Below are positions 1 through 7,451 of a DNA stretch of 32,443 nucleotides, piece by piece. Position 1 is the stretch's first letter. Every line of letters starts with the position of its first letter. Position numbers and translations under genes: made by a program. The DNA comes from a virus. The stretch spans positions 1-32,443 of IMG/VR virus record IMGVR_UViG_3300032288_001826. One strand, written 5' to 3'. The notes under the pieces are model-generated. The model had not been told where the DNA came from. It made no database searches and worked only from the letters and a program-made list of their open reading frames with translations.

Positions 1-123
1 ATTTTTTTTTTGTCACTACTCAGGAACCACCACAAAAATCAAACCTTCCAGATATGTAACGGTAGCATGCACCCCCCCGAGGTTTTGTTCCCATTTTTGC
101 CCATTATCGGTCCGTTTTGTCAC
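1..123. repeat. Exact direct repeat of contig ends (copy 1 of 2)
   Basis: The first 123 bases are identical to 32321-32443. Both copies begin in a run of T and end in TGTCAC. This means either a circular contig with assembly overlap, so the unique genome is about 32,320 bp, or a true short terminal repeat. No gene is seen in it. A 10-base motif TTTTGTCACT occurs at 8-17 and again at 115-124. Confidence 0.95.
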
Positions 124-294
124 TCGAAATTTTTCGGAAACCCACAAAATTGACAAAAACGCCTAAGTGTCAATATGACACTAAGAAAGTGTTAAAATTA
201 GCCAAAGATTAGAGAAAAATTAGTAAAAGATTAAAGTTTCAAAGTGTTAAACTGACACTAAGGAAAATCGGAAAAACCGATTATTTTTGTCCAA
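124..294. promoter_or_regulatory. Leader region with repeated AGTGTYAA palindromes
   Basis: No gene is seen here. The sequence holds an inverted repeat AGTGTCA-ATA-TGACACT at 166-182 and a near copy AGTGTTA-AAC-TGACACT at 243-259. Single AGTGTTAAA half sites lie at about 188 and 304. The two palindrome centres are 77 bases apart. Paired dyads ahead of the first late gene look like operator sites or origin iterons. No gene for the protein that would bind them is evident. Confidence 0.45.
266..290 (+). terminator. Short hairpin with T tract in the leader
   Basis: AATCGG (266-271) pairs with CCGATT (277-282) around a five-A loop and is followed by ATTTTTG. This is compatible with a weak intrinsic terminator ending read-through across the circle join. 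The same bases include TATTTTTG at 282-289, which fits the Bacteroidota -7 box TAnnTTTG. A promoter there would give a nearly leaderless mRNA for the gene starting at 295. The sequence alone does not decide between the two. Confidence 0.4.
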
Positions 295-747
295 ATGTTA
301 ATTAGTGTTAAAGATAATTTTTTGCAGCTGGAGGATCTGGAGTTCTTACGGGCTTACGCGATCGAAAACGTTAACACGATATTAAAGGACGAGTCGTTAA
401 CGCTGTGGTTCTGGAGGAAGTACCGGGAAAAACTCCTCGAAATAAATTCGCGATGGGTAGGACTTTATCCGGACGTAACGATCACAAACAGCTCGAAGCC
501 TATCGGCAAGCACCAGGACCGGACAACGATCACTCAGGCGCGAGAGAAACTACTTATTTACTTAAACGAAGTCCCAAACGGCGGGACGGTTTTTTTTGTG
601 GCTGGAGAGGAGGTTTTGATTAAAAATAAAGTTAACCGTCTGGTTTGTTTTGATATTCAGCTATACCACCAGAGCGAGAACTTTAAGGTCGAAGGACAAC
701 TCGTTAACAAGCTCGCGATCGGTTTCCGACCCGTTACAAGTTTTTAA
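295..747 (+). CDS. 2-oxoglutarate/Fe(II)-dependent oxygenase (prolyl 4-hydroxylase-like)
   Basis: This 150-residue protein has the core signature of P4H-type 2OG-Fe(II) oxygenases: H73-x-D75 in KHQD, the strand LIYLNEVPNGGTVFF (87-101), a distal H125 in LYHQS, and a following K139 or R145 that could bind the 2-oxoglutarate carboxylate. The family hydroxylates protein side chains or nucleobases using 2-oxoglutarate and O2. The substrate here is unknown. At 150 residues it is little more than the catalytic domain. It opens the late operon ahead of SSB and terminase and is the only gene between the leader and the packaging genes. Family assignment is fairly sure. Any link to DNA or virion modification is inference. 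Confidence 0.8.
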   Translation: MLISVKDNFLQLEDLEFLRAYAIENVNTILKDESLTLWFWRKYREKLLEINSRWVGLYPDVTITNSSKPIGKHQDRTTITQAREKLLIYLNEVPNGGTVFFVAGEEVLIKNKVNRLVCFDIQLYHQSENFKVEGQLVNKLAIGFRPVTSF

Positions 748-802
748 CACCTCTGGGAGCGTTTATCGTTTATAGGTAAATTCGTTTTTAAATTAATTCG
801 CT

Positions 803-943
803 ATGCCACTAAAAGAGGGTTACTCAGCTAAAACCGTGAGCAAAAATATTAAGACCGAGTTAAAAGCCGGAAAGTCTCAGGCGCAAGCGGTCGCGATCGC
901 GCTCGATGTGGCAAAAAAGGCTAAGCAAAAGAAAAAGAAGTAA
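803..943 (+). CDS. Small phage protein with QAVAIAL motif (46 aa)
   Basis: The 46-residue product begins MPLKEGYSAKTVSKNIKTEL, continues through a GKSQAQAVAIAL segment, and ends in a lysine-rich tail. The pattern of an S/N-I-K-x-E stretch followed by G-x-x-x-x-QAVAIAL is a recurrent small phage and plasmid protein family of unknown function, which I recognise by motif only. Its stop overlaps the SSB start as TAATG, so it is probably translationally coupled to it. The 55-base gap before it is A+T-rich and shows no clear motif. Confidence 0.7.
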   Translation: MPLKEGYSAKTVSKNIKTELKAGKSQAQAVAIALDVAKKAKQKKKK

Positions 944-1317
944 TGGAAAAAATCATAATTACGGGAAACCTGGGCGCGGACGTCGAGGTTAAACAGTTTG
1001 ACAAACGAGTCGTTTTAAACTTTTCGGTCGCGGTCCGCAAAAAAGAAATTACTCACTGGTACCGCTGCGCCTACTGGAGGAACGCTGGTCAGGACGTCGT
1101 AAAGGATTTTTTAAAGAAGGGCCAGAAGGTACTGATCGAGGGGACGCCTGACGTCCGGATTTATCAAAAGGACGGCCAGCCCGTCGCGACGATCGACGTC
1201 GAGGTTAACTACCTGGAACTACTGGGCGCGGTCGATAAACCAGCGGCTCCGTCGTCTAACGGATCGCTGAGCAATAACGGCGAGCTTTACCCGCCAACGA
1301 TTAACCCGTTTTTTTAA
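943..1317 (+). CDS. ssb: Single-stranded DNA-binding protein
   Basis: This 124-residue protein is a typical bacterial-type SSB OB fold. It starts MEKIIITGNLGADVEVK, has FSVAVRKKE, the WYRCAYWRNAG stretch, VVKDFLKKGQKVLIEG and a last strand ending around YLELLGA (residues 88-94). It coats ssDNA during replication and recombination. The C-terminus is short, ends in NPFF, and lacks the usual acidic DDDIPF-like tip that recruits host partners. It lies beside terminase in the late module, far from the primase and recombination genes, which is unusual. The next gene starts directly after its stop. Confidence 0.92.
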   Translation: MEKIIITGNLGADVEVKQFDKRVVLNFSVAVRKKEITHWYRCAYWRNAGQDVVKDFLKKGQKVLIEGTPDVRIYQKDGQPVATIDVEVNYLELLGAVDKPAAPSSNGSLSNNGELYPPTINPFF

Positions 1318-1494
1318 ATGGACGACTACCAGCGCTATGATGAGTGGAACGAGCGCCGGGAGGTCCTATGTTTGGAGACGGACCGCAAGACCTACAACCG
1401 CTTAGCGGATCTGGTATGGCAAGCTGAACAAATGGGATTAGACGTTCCAAAGATATTAATAGACGCGCTCCGGCTGGAGCTTGACGAGTTATGA
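1318..1494 (+). CDS. Hypothetical protein (58 aa) upstream of terminase
   Basis: The ATG follows the ssb stop with no gap, and its own TGA overlaps the next ATG as ATGA. This tight spacing supports a real gene. The product (MDDYQRYDEWNERREVLCLE at the start, ending LRLELDEL) is acidic and predicted helical, with no recognised domain. Its position directly before the small terminase suggests a packaging accessory role, but nothing in the sequence proves it. Confidence 0.6.
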   Translation: MDDYQRYDEWNERREVLCLETDRKTYNRLADLVWQAEQMGLDVPKILIDALRLELDEL

Positions 1495-1808
1495 GTAAAC
1501 CTATCGAGATAATAACAGAGGCCGAGGAGGTTTCGAGTAAGCCAGTCGAAAAAATGACAACGGCGGACCTGGGCACGTTGGTTCGCGAACGAACGTTCCT
1601 ATCCGGAGAGAGTGGCCAACAAAAGCTGATCGAAATGATCGACGCGATAATTACCAGGGCGACGCGTGGCGACATGAAGGCCGCCGCGATTATATTCGAG
1701 CGAGGCTGGGGCAAGGTTCCCGAGACGTTCGTCCAGACGGTCAGCTCAGAGGGTACGAGTAAGATCACGATAATAACTCCGGACGGAAACCAGCTTCTCC
1801 TCGATTAA
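1491..1808 (+). CDS. terS: Probable terminase small subunit
   Basis: The 105-residue protein directly precedes the large terminase (TAATG overlap). The core MIDAIITRATRGDMKAAAII (about residues 49-68) followed by FERGWGKVPE resembles the DUF5681-like small terminase or DNA-recognition proteins of many phages, where a GDxxAA helix is followed by a GKP/GKV turn. Small subunits bind the packaging start site and pass DNA to the large subunit. Identification rests mainly on position and this weak motif. The protein is short for a complete TerS, so an accessory packaging protein remains possible. Confidence 0.65.
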   Translation: MSKPIEIITEAEEVSSKPVEKMTTADLGTLVRERTFLSGESGQQKLIEMIDAIITRATRGDMKAAAIIFERGWGKVPETFVQTVSSEGTSKITIITPDGNQLLLD

Positions 1809-3118
1809 TGAGCGTCGATTTACGAGCTAACCCGAAACAGTGGGTTTATTTTTGTAAAGTAATCGAGGCGTTACTGGGCCATAACGAGTACCGGAATTTT
1901 TTTTATGGCGGGGCGATACGTGGCGGAAAGACATACGTCAGCGCGGCAATTTTACTTTACGCGGGACGACAGTTCCCGAACACACGCTGGCACGTTGTAA
2001 GGAGAACGTTTAAGGTAATGAAGGACACGACGATACCGACGTTCGAGAAAATCGTTAGCGGCGGCGTTAACTGGAAGTGGAACCGTGACCCCGGTAACTT
2101 TTTTTTATACCACAAAAAGACAGATAGTAAAATTTTTTTTAAAGGAGAGAATATCGAGGACGACCCGAACCTTAACAACTGGCTGGGGCTTGAGACGAAC
2201 GGCGTGTTTATGGAGCAAATCGAGGAGCTCTCGATTAAAACCTGGAATATGGCGCTGACCAGGATCGGGAGCTGGTACGTCGATAACATGCCGAAACCGA
2301 TAACGCTCAGCACGTTCAACCCGACGCAAAAATGGATTAAACAAAAAGTACATTTACCGTACATGAACGGGACACTACCGGAGACGTTTTACTACCAGCT
2401 GGCGAACTACCAGGACAACGCGTTTGTAACTAAGGATCAGATAAGCAACTGGACCAACACGCTGGACGAGCGTTCCAAGCGGATCATGTTAGACGGCGAC
2501 TGGACGAATTACGACAACGATGGGAACCGCTGGGCGTACGCTTACAACTCAGAGCGACACCTGACGCGTGAGAGTCAACTGATGGGCGGCGAGGTTTACC
2601 TCTCGTTTGACTTTAACAAAAACCCGATGAGCTGTATCGTTTTTCAAACGAACCGCTTTAACCAAATTTACGTTCATGAAGCGATTAAACTCCCGAACTC
2701 GGATATTTACGAAATGTGCCAGTATATCGAGGCGCACTATCCGGGGCGGTTGTTTATCGTTACGGGCGACAGCTCGGGCAACGCGAGGAGCGGACTCGTT
2801 CGGGATTCAATGACGTACTACCTGATAATACAAAAACAGTTAAACCTGAGTGGAAATCAAATGATGATCCCGAACTCGAACCCGTCAATCGAGAAAAACC
2901 GGGTACTGTTTAACTCGGTATTAAGTAAAGGAGAGTTTAAGATATACGAACCGAAATGTAAGGCTCTGATTTTTGACCTGGAGAACGCGGCGATTCGGGC
3001 GGACGGTAGTTTAATAAAGCAAGACCGAAACGATCCGACTCAACAGCTCGACCTCCTCGACTGTGCGCGTTATGCTGTTAATACTTTTTTGAGTTCCTTT
3101 TCAAATTTTAATTATTAA
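1808..3118 (+). CDS. terL: Terminase large subunit (packaging ATPase and nuclease)
   Basis: This 436-residue protein has a complete two-domain layout. The ATPase domain has Walker A GAIRGGKT (35-42), a Walker B-like GVFMEQIEE (132-140) and a coupling motif LSTFNPT (168-174). The RNase H-like nuclease domain has acidic residues D268 in LSFDFNKNP, D321 in VTGDSS and D418 in LLDCARYAVN. It cuts concatemeric DNA and drives it into the procapsid through the portal. Size and motifs are normal for the PBSX/phage terminase family. The two T8 runs in this gene are in-frame Phe codons. Confidence 0.95.
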   Translation: MSVDLRANPKQWVYFCKVIEALLGHNEYRNFFYGGAIRGGKTYVSAAILLYAGRQFPNTRWHVVRRTFKVMKDTTIPTFEKIVSGGVNWKWNRDPGNFFLYHKKTDSKIFFKGENIEDDPNLNNWLGLETNGVFMEQIEELSIKTWNMALTRIGSWYVDNMPKPITLSTFNPTQKWIKQKVHLPYMNGTLPETFYYQLANYQDNAFVTKDQISNWTNTLDERSKRIMLDGDWTNYDNDGNRWAYAYNSERHLTRESQLMGGEVYLSFDFNKNPMSCIVFQTNRFNQIYVHEAIKLPNSDIYEMCQYIEAHYPGRLFIVTGDSSGNARSGLVRDSMTYYLIIQKQLNLSGNQMMIPNSNPSIEKNRVLFNSVLSKGEFKIYEPKCKALIFDLENAAIRADGSLIKQDRNDPTQQLDLLDCARYAVNTFLSSFSNFNY

Positions 3119-3131
3119 ATTTGAGTCACTT

Positions 3132-3518
3132 ATGGCACTGGTAAACTGCGGACCAACTTACACTCGAACCGTCTCAGGTTGCAACGAGTTTATAAATATC
3201 GTCTGGGTTCCTGACGGATCGATGGACGTATGGATTAAGGTCACACTCCAGAGCGGCAAGTCGTTAGTTTATCAAACGGTTTCCGACTTTAACGGAACTA
3301 TTCAGCTGGCACAAAACGAAATCGCTCCCGGGTTCTGGAACTCCAGCGACGGAGTTACGAAATGGGAGTTTTACTCTGACGAGAATTTTTGTAACTTAAT
3401 AACGCCCGAAATTTGCGGCGTTACTTATACGGACCTCGCGATTATATTCGACGACAGCACGGCGTCGCCTGGTTTATTCGAGGTCGTTTGTGTTTGTGAG
3501 GAGGAGCCGCCAGTATGA
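3132..3518 (+). CDS. Hypothetical late protein (128 aa), possible tail component
   Basis: Not recognised. The protein begins MALVNCGPTYTRTVSGCNEF, looks beta-rich with several aromatic strands, and ends in a cysteine- and acid-rich tail (CVCEEEPPV). It has no signal peptide or membrane segment. It follows terL by 13 bases and overlaps the next gene by ATGA, so it belongs to the late operon. Its placement upstream of the chaperone and tape measure genes suggests a tail or neck structural protein. TAAATTTG at 3116-3123 resembles a -7 promoter box but has a poorly spaced -33 partner. Confidence 0.7.
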   Translation: MALVNCGPTYTRTVSGCNEFINIVWVPDGSMDVWIKVTLQSGKSLVYQTVSDFNGTIQLAQNEIAPGFWNSSDGVTKWEFYSDENFCNLITPEICGVTYTDLAIIFDDSTASPGLFEVVCVCEEEPPV

Positions 3519-3799
3519 ACGAGGTAATTTTAAACGCGTTCTGGTGTGTGGGCGTTCACATTTTACTGGTATTCGATTTTTCGATATTGCGCCCGGTAGG
3601 ATGGCAGCTGGAGAGGTTACTCCCGGACTGGATGGCAAAGCCGTTGTTTACGTGCCCGGTTTGCATGTCCTCGGTACATGGGTTTTTATTTTTATGTAAG
3701 TTTAGCGCTCCGAAGTGGGCGCTACATATAGGCGCTCTGGTAGCGTTCAACGCGTTACTGGTTGGAACGATTTACAAATTATTTCCGGACCAGGAATGA
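3515..3799 (+). CDS. Small membrane protein with CPVC motif, DUF1360-like
   Basis: The 94-residue product has a hydrophobic N-terminal segment (about 7-25), a central TCPVCMSSVHG motif (about 46-56) and a second hydrophobic segment (about 68-88). The C-P-x-C-x-S-x-x-G pattern between two membrane helices resembles the DUF1360-type family, whose function is unknown. The cysteine pair could bind metal or form a disulfide. It overlaps both neighbours by ATGA. Its job within the packaging and tail genes is not clear, and it is probably not a classical holin. Confidence 0.65.
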   Translation: MNEVILNAFWCVGVHILLVFDFSILRPVGWQLERLLPDWMAKPLFTCPVCMSSVHGFLFLCKFSAPKWALHIGALVAFNALLVGTIYKLFPDQE

Positions 3800-4026
3800 A
3801 TATCGCACACGCTCACGATTTTATTTTAAGCCGCGGCGCTCAGTATATCGGGGAGACTTGCGGCTGTAACGGGGCCCCGAAAAAAAAACAGTATAAATTT
3901 AAAAACTGGGTTCTGGTAGTTATGCCCGCGCGTGGCGTGTATTACTGGAACGTTCCAGTCGGCAACGAAAAACACCCTCTTAACGATTTACTTAACGATG
4001 AACGACTCACTGTTTACGAGAATTAA
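3796..4026 (+). CDS. Hypothetical protein (76 aa)
   Basis: I chose the ATG at 3796 because it overlaps the preceding stop as ATGA. An in-frame ATG exists at 3715 but lies inside the upstream gene. The product begins MNIAHAHDFILSRGAQYIGE and has a GETCGCNG cysteine pair and a lysine-rich KKKQYKFK stretch followed by WVLVVMPARGVYYW. No family was recognised. Its 3' end overlaps the next gene by 29 bases. Confidence 0.6.
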   Translation: MNIAHAHDFILSRGAQYIGETCGCNGAPKKKQYKFKNWVLVVMPARGVYYWNVPVGNEKHPLNDLLNDERLTVYEN

Positions 4027-4609
4027 GCACGTATTTAAACCGCCAGTTAACCAGCTGGAGCGGGATAGGTTCGTAGTCGATTACGCGTTTACGTGCGGCG
4101 GCGTGGATTACTACGAGTTTAAGGACAAAAATAATTTGCCGTACGAGCGCGGGCTGGAGAGCCTGACGTTTTTCCAGGAGCTCCAGAACGGAGTTACAAA
4201 CGATTACTTAAAGGCGCACTGTGAGCAATTTAAACGGATTATTGAGAACCCCAAACAGATAAACATATCGGAAATCATACGGCTTTATTCAAAGCTGGAG
4301 GACCGTTTACAGTATATAGTCAGCAAGGACGTTATTTATCGCGTGGCCTCGGTAGTGTTTATCGACAAAACAGAGAACCCGCTCCGGTACGATTACGAGT
4401 ACAACTGGAAAAAAATAGCACACTGGAAAAAACACGATGCCGACAGTTTTTTTTTGCGCGAGCCTTTAAGGAGACTGATACCGTTTTTACAACTATCCGG
4501 AAACTCTTCCCTGATGTATTTGCAAACGGTGGAACTGATCGAGGCGATCCTACAAAACGAAACTGGAGAGTCGACGTCCGAGAAGGAACGGAGGACCGCG
4601 AGCGTATGA
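3998..4609 (+). CDS. Probable tail assembly chaperone, short (unshifted) form
   Basis: The 203-residue product starts at MNDSLFTRIKHVF. An upstream in-frame ATG at 3932 would add 22 residues but reads through the previous gene. There is no direct sequence match to a known family. The assignment rests on its position immediately before the tape measure gene and on a T9 run inside the gene with an open -1 frame behind it, the classic architecture of phage tail assembly chaperones (G and G-T proteins). These bind the tape measure and guide tail tube polymerisation. The C-terminal part after residue 152 (FLQLSGNSSLMYLQTVEL) is helical. Confidence 0.6.
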   Translation: MNDSLFTRIKHVFKPPVNQLERDRFVVDYAFTCGGVDYYEFKDKNNLPYERGLESLTFFQELQNGVTNDYLKAHCEQFKRIIENPKQINISEIIRLYSKLEDRLQYIVSKDVIYRVASVVFIDKTENPLRYDYEYNWKKIAHWKKHDADSFFLREPLRRLIPFLQLSGNSSLMYLQTVELIEAILQNETGESTSEKERRTASV

Positions 4610-4740
4610 AGTTACGAGTAATGAAATACCTCCCGGCGAATTACCAGCTTAACGGTTTGGGTTTGTACGACTTTTTTTTCTACGCGGACGAGGCGCGTAG
4701 GTCAGAGGCAAGACAGAACGCAAGGCAAAAAACAAAATGA
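3998..4740 (+). CDS. Predicted frameshifted tail assembly chaperone (G-T-like), -1 shift at 4447-4455
   Basis: Reading 3998-4453, slipping back one base, and continuing 4453-4740 gives a fusion of about 247 residues. The -1 tail reads FARAFKETDTVFTTIRKLFP, later DVREGTEDRERMKLRVMKYL, and ends EARQNARQKTK. In the -1 frame an ATG at 4606 overlaps the 3998-frame stop as ATGA. It could instead start a separate 44-residue protein, MKLRVMKYLPANYQLNGLGL onward. Either way the -1 frame appears coding up to the tape measure start. Frameshifting is inference. A low-abundance extended form is the usual arrangement. Confidence 0.5.
4447..4455 (+). other. Candidate -1 ribosomal frameshift site (T9)
   Basis: Nine T bases give in-frame slippery heptamers T TTT TTT (4447-4453) and T TTT TTG (4450-4456) relative to the 3998 frame. 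The -1 frame has no stop from 4246 to 4738 and ends in a TGA that overlaps the tape measure start. Runs of 8 T also occur in terL and elsewhere in this Phe-rich genome, so the run alone is weak evidence. Position, shift direction and the open frame together make the case. Confidence 0.55.
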
Positions 4741-7451
4741 CCGACGTCGTCGTTAAGTTCGTCGCGGACACTCAGGGGCTACTCCCAGCGGTTCAAATCA
4801 TGAAAACGCTCGGACAGTTATCGGATGAGCAAGCCGCGGAAATCGATCGAATAAACACAAAGCAAAAGGAAAGCATTTCGATATTAAACCAGAGCGCGAC
4901 GGCGGCTGGCAAACTGGAGGGCGAGATTAAGGACCTGGGAAAAACGCTCGGCGACGGAGTTTTTCAAAAGGCGCCCGGAGTTCTCGATCCAAAGGAGGGA
5001 GCTCCGATTCCTGAGACGATTAAGAAAACGAAAACGTTAAAGCAAGAGTTAAAGGAGTTAAAGGCCCAGATCGCGAGCGGCCAACTGGAGGGAGCGGAAC
5101 TACAAAAGGCGGCCGCCAGAGCTGGAGAACTGGCCGACGCTATCGAGGACGCAAGCCGTCAGGTTAAAGCGTTCGCGGGTAATCGTTTGGAAAATAATTT
5201 AAAGGCAATTGGAGAGGGAGTTCAGCTGGCGACGGCTGGGTTTGCTGCTTACCAGTCGATTGTTACTTTGACGGGTTCGAAAAACGAGGAGCTACAAAAA
5301 ACGATGGTAAGGGTGCAAGCGGCGGCGACGTTATTACAGTCGGCGACGACGATAACGAACCTCCTCCAAAAGGAGAGCGCGTTAATCCAGGGTATATTAA
5401 CCGGGCGTTTGTACGGGTTAGACAAAGCTCAGCGGTTAGTCGCGATCGGGGCTCGCGTTATGGGCGTCGAGACGGCAACGGCGACGGCGATAATGAGCGG
5501 AGGTTTGACTGTTATTTTAAGCCTCGTCGCGGCGGCTGCTCTGTTTGCTATGGGCGAGGAGGAGCTGACGGACTCGATTACAAAAACGAGTTCAGCGATG
5601 GACGACCAGAAACGAGCGGCTGGCGATTTAGCGGACAAGCTCGCGGAGGTTGACGCGGACCTGGCTGTTTTGAGCGGATCCATGAGTCAACGCGAGGCGG
5701 ATATTTTAAAGGCTGATATAAAAAATAAAAAGGAACGAATAAGCGCCGAGGACGATTACCAAAAGCTCAAAGAGAAGGCGGTAATGGACGGAATTAAACA
5801 AGTTTATAAAGACGAAACCGAAGCCCAGGAAATGTTTAAAAAACTGGAAATGGACAACGGTTACGTTCGCTTAAAGGTTAAAGCGGATATGGACTCTCAG
5901 GAGTACATGGCGGCGCAAATGGTAAATAAAAAGCTTTTTAAATTAGCTGGGGAGCACATAAAATATATGGCCGACCTTGAAACGTTAGGCAACAAAGAGA
6001 AGGAAATAATAAACAAAAACCACGACACGCGCGAAAGCCAGGCCCGTAAGGCGGCAAATGAAAAAGCTCGTCAGGCTAAACAGCAAGCGGATAAACAAGC
6101 GATGGACGACGCGCGAGCACTGGCCGCGTGGATGGCTGCGGAGTCAGTGGCAAGGGCTAAGCGTGAGCTGGCGATTTATACCGACGAGGACCTCGAGCCA
6201 AAACTCAAAGCGGAGGAGGATTATCACAAAGCCCTAATGGCGCAAATCGATAACAACTTTAAGGCGCAAGGAAAAACAAACAGCGAACAACACCAGACAG
6301 CACTCGCGGAGGAGACCGACAGATATAACGACCGGATAAACAACCTCCGGACGAATTATTGGGATAAGGTAATGAGCGAGACGGAGCGCAAGGCCCAGGA
6401 GCAAAGGAAACTCGAGGACCGTTTGTTTAAGTTAAACATGGACGAGCAAGCCGAGAATTTCGCCTCGATACAACTCGCCCAGCTCCAGCTCGAAAAGGAT
6501 AACTATGAAGGACGCAAGGAGCTGTTAATGGAATGGCTGCGGACGAAAAACAAAGAGACTTATTTACAATTCGAGAACGAGGGTAAACTCGGTTCGGAGG
6601 CTTACAAGTTAGCGCTGGCCCAGAACCAGGCGGAGTTCGAGGCTCAGATGAAATCGCTCGACGACACTATGAAGGCGAGGCGTAAAGAATACCAGGACGC
6701 CGCGATCGGTTCGGCGATGGAAATAATTAACGCGGTTAACACGATAACGGCAAGTAACCGTAAGGCTGAGACAGACGCCCAGCTGGAGGACCTTAACACC
6801 AGACGCGAGGCGGCACTGAGTAACGCGAACCTAACCGAGAGCCAAAAAATGGCTATCGAAAAGCGTTACCGGAATGAGGAAAAAGCGATTAAGCGCCAGG
6901 CGTGGGAGGCTGACAAACAAGCCGCCGTCGTTATGGCTGTAATAAATACAGCCGTCGCGGTTACTAAGGCACTGCCTAACGTTTTACAAGCCGTCGCGGC
7001 TGGCGTGGCTGGAGCTGCCCAGGTGGCGGTTATTGCAAGCCAAAAGCCGCCGAAGTTTGCAAAGGGAACCGAGTTCGTGGAAGGTCCGGGAACTGGAACG
7101 AGTGACTCGATTCATGCGATGTTATCGCGTGGAGAGCGCGTGGTTCCGGCTAAGATTAACGAGGAGTATTTCGAGGCGCTCAGTGCGATACAAAACCGCA
7201 AGGTCGAGCCAGGGCTGGCGAACAATATCATGGAGAGCCTCGCGTCTGGTTCGTACCGTTTGGCCGCGTTTAAAGGTTCTCGCGGCGTGGGCTCAGCAAA
7301 CCAGATGGATTACGAGCGTCTCGCTCAAATAGTAAAGCAAGGCCGCACGAACGTCGAAATATCGATGGACGAAAAGGGTTTTAAAAAATACATGATTAAC
7401 GAGCTGAGTCGGACTCAGTACGTCAATAAAAAACTAAGGATAAAAACATGA
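4737..7451 (+). CDS. Tail tape measure protein
   Basis: The 904-residue protein is by far the longest of the tail module and sets tail length (about 135 nm if 0.15 nm per residue). It starts MTDVVVKFVADTQGLLPAVQ and has long alanine-, lysine- and glutamate-rich coiled coils (about 45-155, 290-480, 490-720). A hydrophobic stretch lies at about 160-275 and a second near 730-770 rich in Ala and Val. Near the C-terminus is the FAKGTEFVEGPGTGTSDSI segment followed by MLSRGERVVP, a hallmark of many phage tape measures. It overlaps the upstream frame and the downstream gene by ATGA. Confidence 0.93.
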   Translation: MTDVVVKFVADTQGLLPAVQIMKTLGQLSDEQAAEIDRINTKQKESISILNQSATAAGKLEGEIKDLGKTLGDGVFQKAPGVLDPKEGAPIPETIKKTKTLKQELKELKAQIASGQLEGAELQKAAARAGELADAIEDASRQVKAFAGNRLENNLKAIGEGVQLATAGFAAYQSIVTLTGSKNEELQKTMVRVQAAATLLQSATTITNLLQKESALIQGILTGRLYGLDKAQRLVAIGARVMGVETATATAIMSGGLTVILSLVAAAALFAMGEEELTDSITKTSSAMDDQKRAAGDLADKLAEVDADLAVLSGSMSQREADILKADIKNKKERISAEDDYQKLKEKAVMDGIKQVYKDETEAQEMFKKLEMDNGYVRLKVKADMDSQEYMAAQMVNKKLFKLAGEHIKYMADLETLGNKEKEIINKNHDTRESQARKAANEKARQAKQQADKQAMDDARALAAWMAAESVARAKRELAIYTDEDLEPKLKAEEDYHKALMAQIDNNFKAQGKTNSEQHQTALAEETDRYNDRINNLRTNYWDKVMSETERKAQEQRKLEDRLFKLNMDEQAENFASIQLAQLQLEKDNYEGRKELLMEWLRTKNKETYLQFENEGKLGSEAYKLALAQNQAEFEAQMKSLDDTMKARRKEYQDAAIGSAMEIINAVNTITASNRKAETDAQLEDLNTRREAALSNANLTESQKMAIEKRYRNEEKAIKRQAWEADKQAAVVMAVINTAVAVTKALPNVLQAVAAGVAGAAQVAVIASQKPPKFAKGTEFVEGPGTGTSDSIHAMLSRGERVVPAKINEEYFEALSAIQNRKVEPGLANNIMESLASGSYRLAAFKGSRGVGSANQMDYERLAQIVKQGRTNVEISMDEKGFKKYMINELSRTQYVNKKLRIKT

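Noticed and set aside
405-623. 72-aa + strand ORF inside the oxygenase gene
   Set aside because: Overlaps the HxD catalytic region of the 2OG oxygenase in another frame; no family features.
1301-1768. Antisense ORF of 155 aa over the small terminase
   Set aside because: It lies opposite a well-supported + strand operon, has no recognisable motif, and Ser/Arg-rich composition typical of an antisense shadow.
2131-2138. T8 runs in terL as frameshift sites
   Set aside because: They encode in-frame Phe codons inside a complete terminase and there is no overlapping open gene to shift into.
1957-2364. Antisense ORF of 135 aa inside terL
   Set aside because: Fully within the terminase ATPase region on the other strand; no promoter or conserved feature.
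3116-3123. Promoter TAAATTTG before the 3132 gene
   Set aside because: The -7 box fits, but the nearest TTTG is 24 bases upstream, the box overlaps the terL stop, and the gene is packed in the late operon.
3715-3795. Upstream ATG for the 76-aa gene at 3796
   Set aside because: It would lie inside the preceding membrane protein gene; the ATGA overlap at 3796 matches the pattern of the operon.
7033-7332. 99-aa ORF in an alternate frame of the tape measure gene
   Set aside because: Arg/Ser-rich out-of-frame shadow over the conserved tape measure C-terminal segment.
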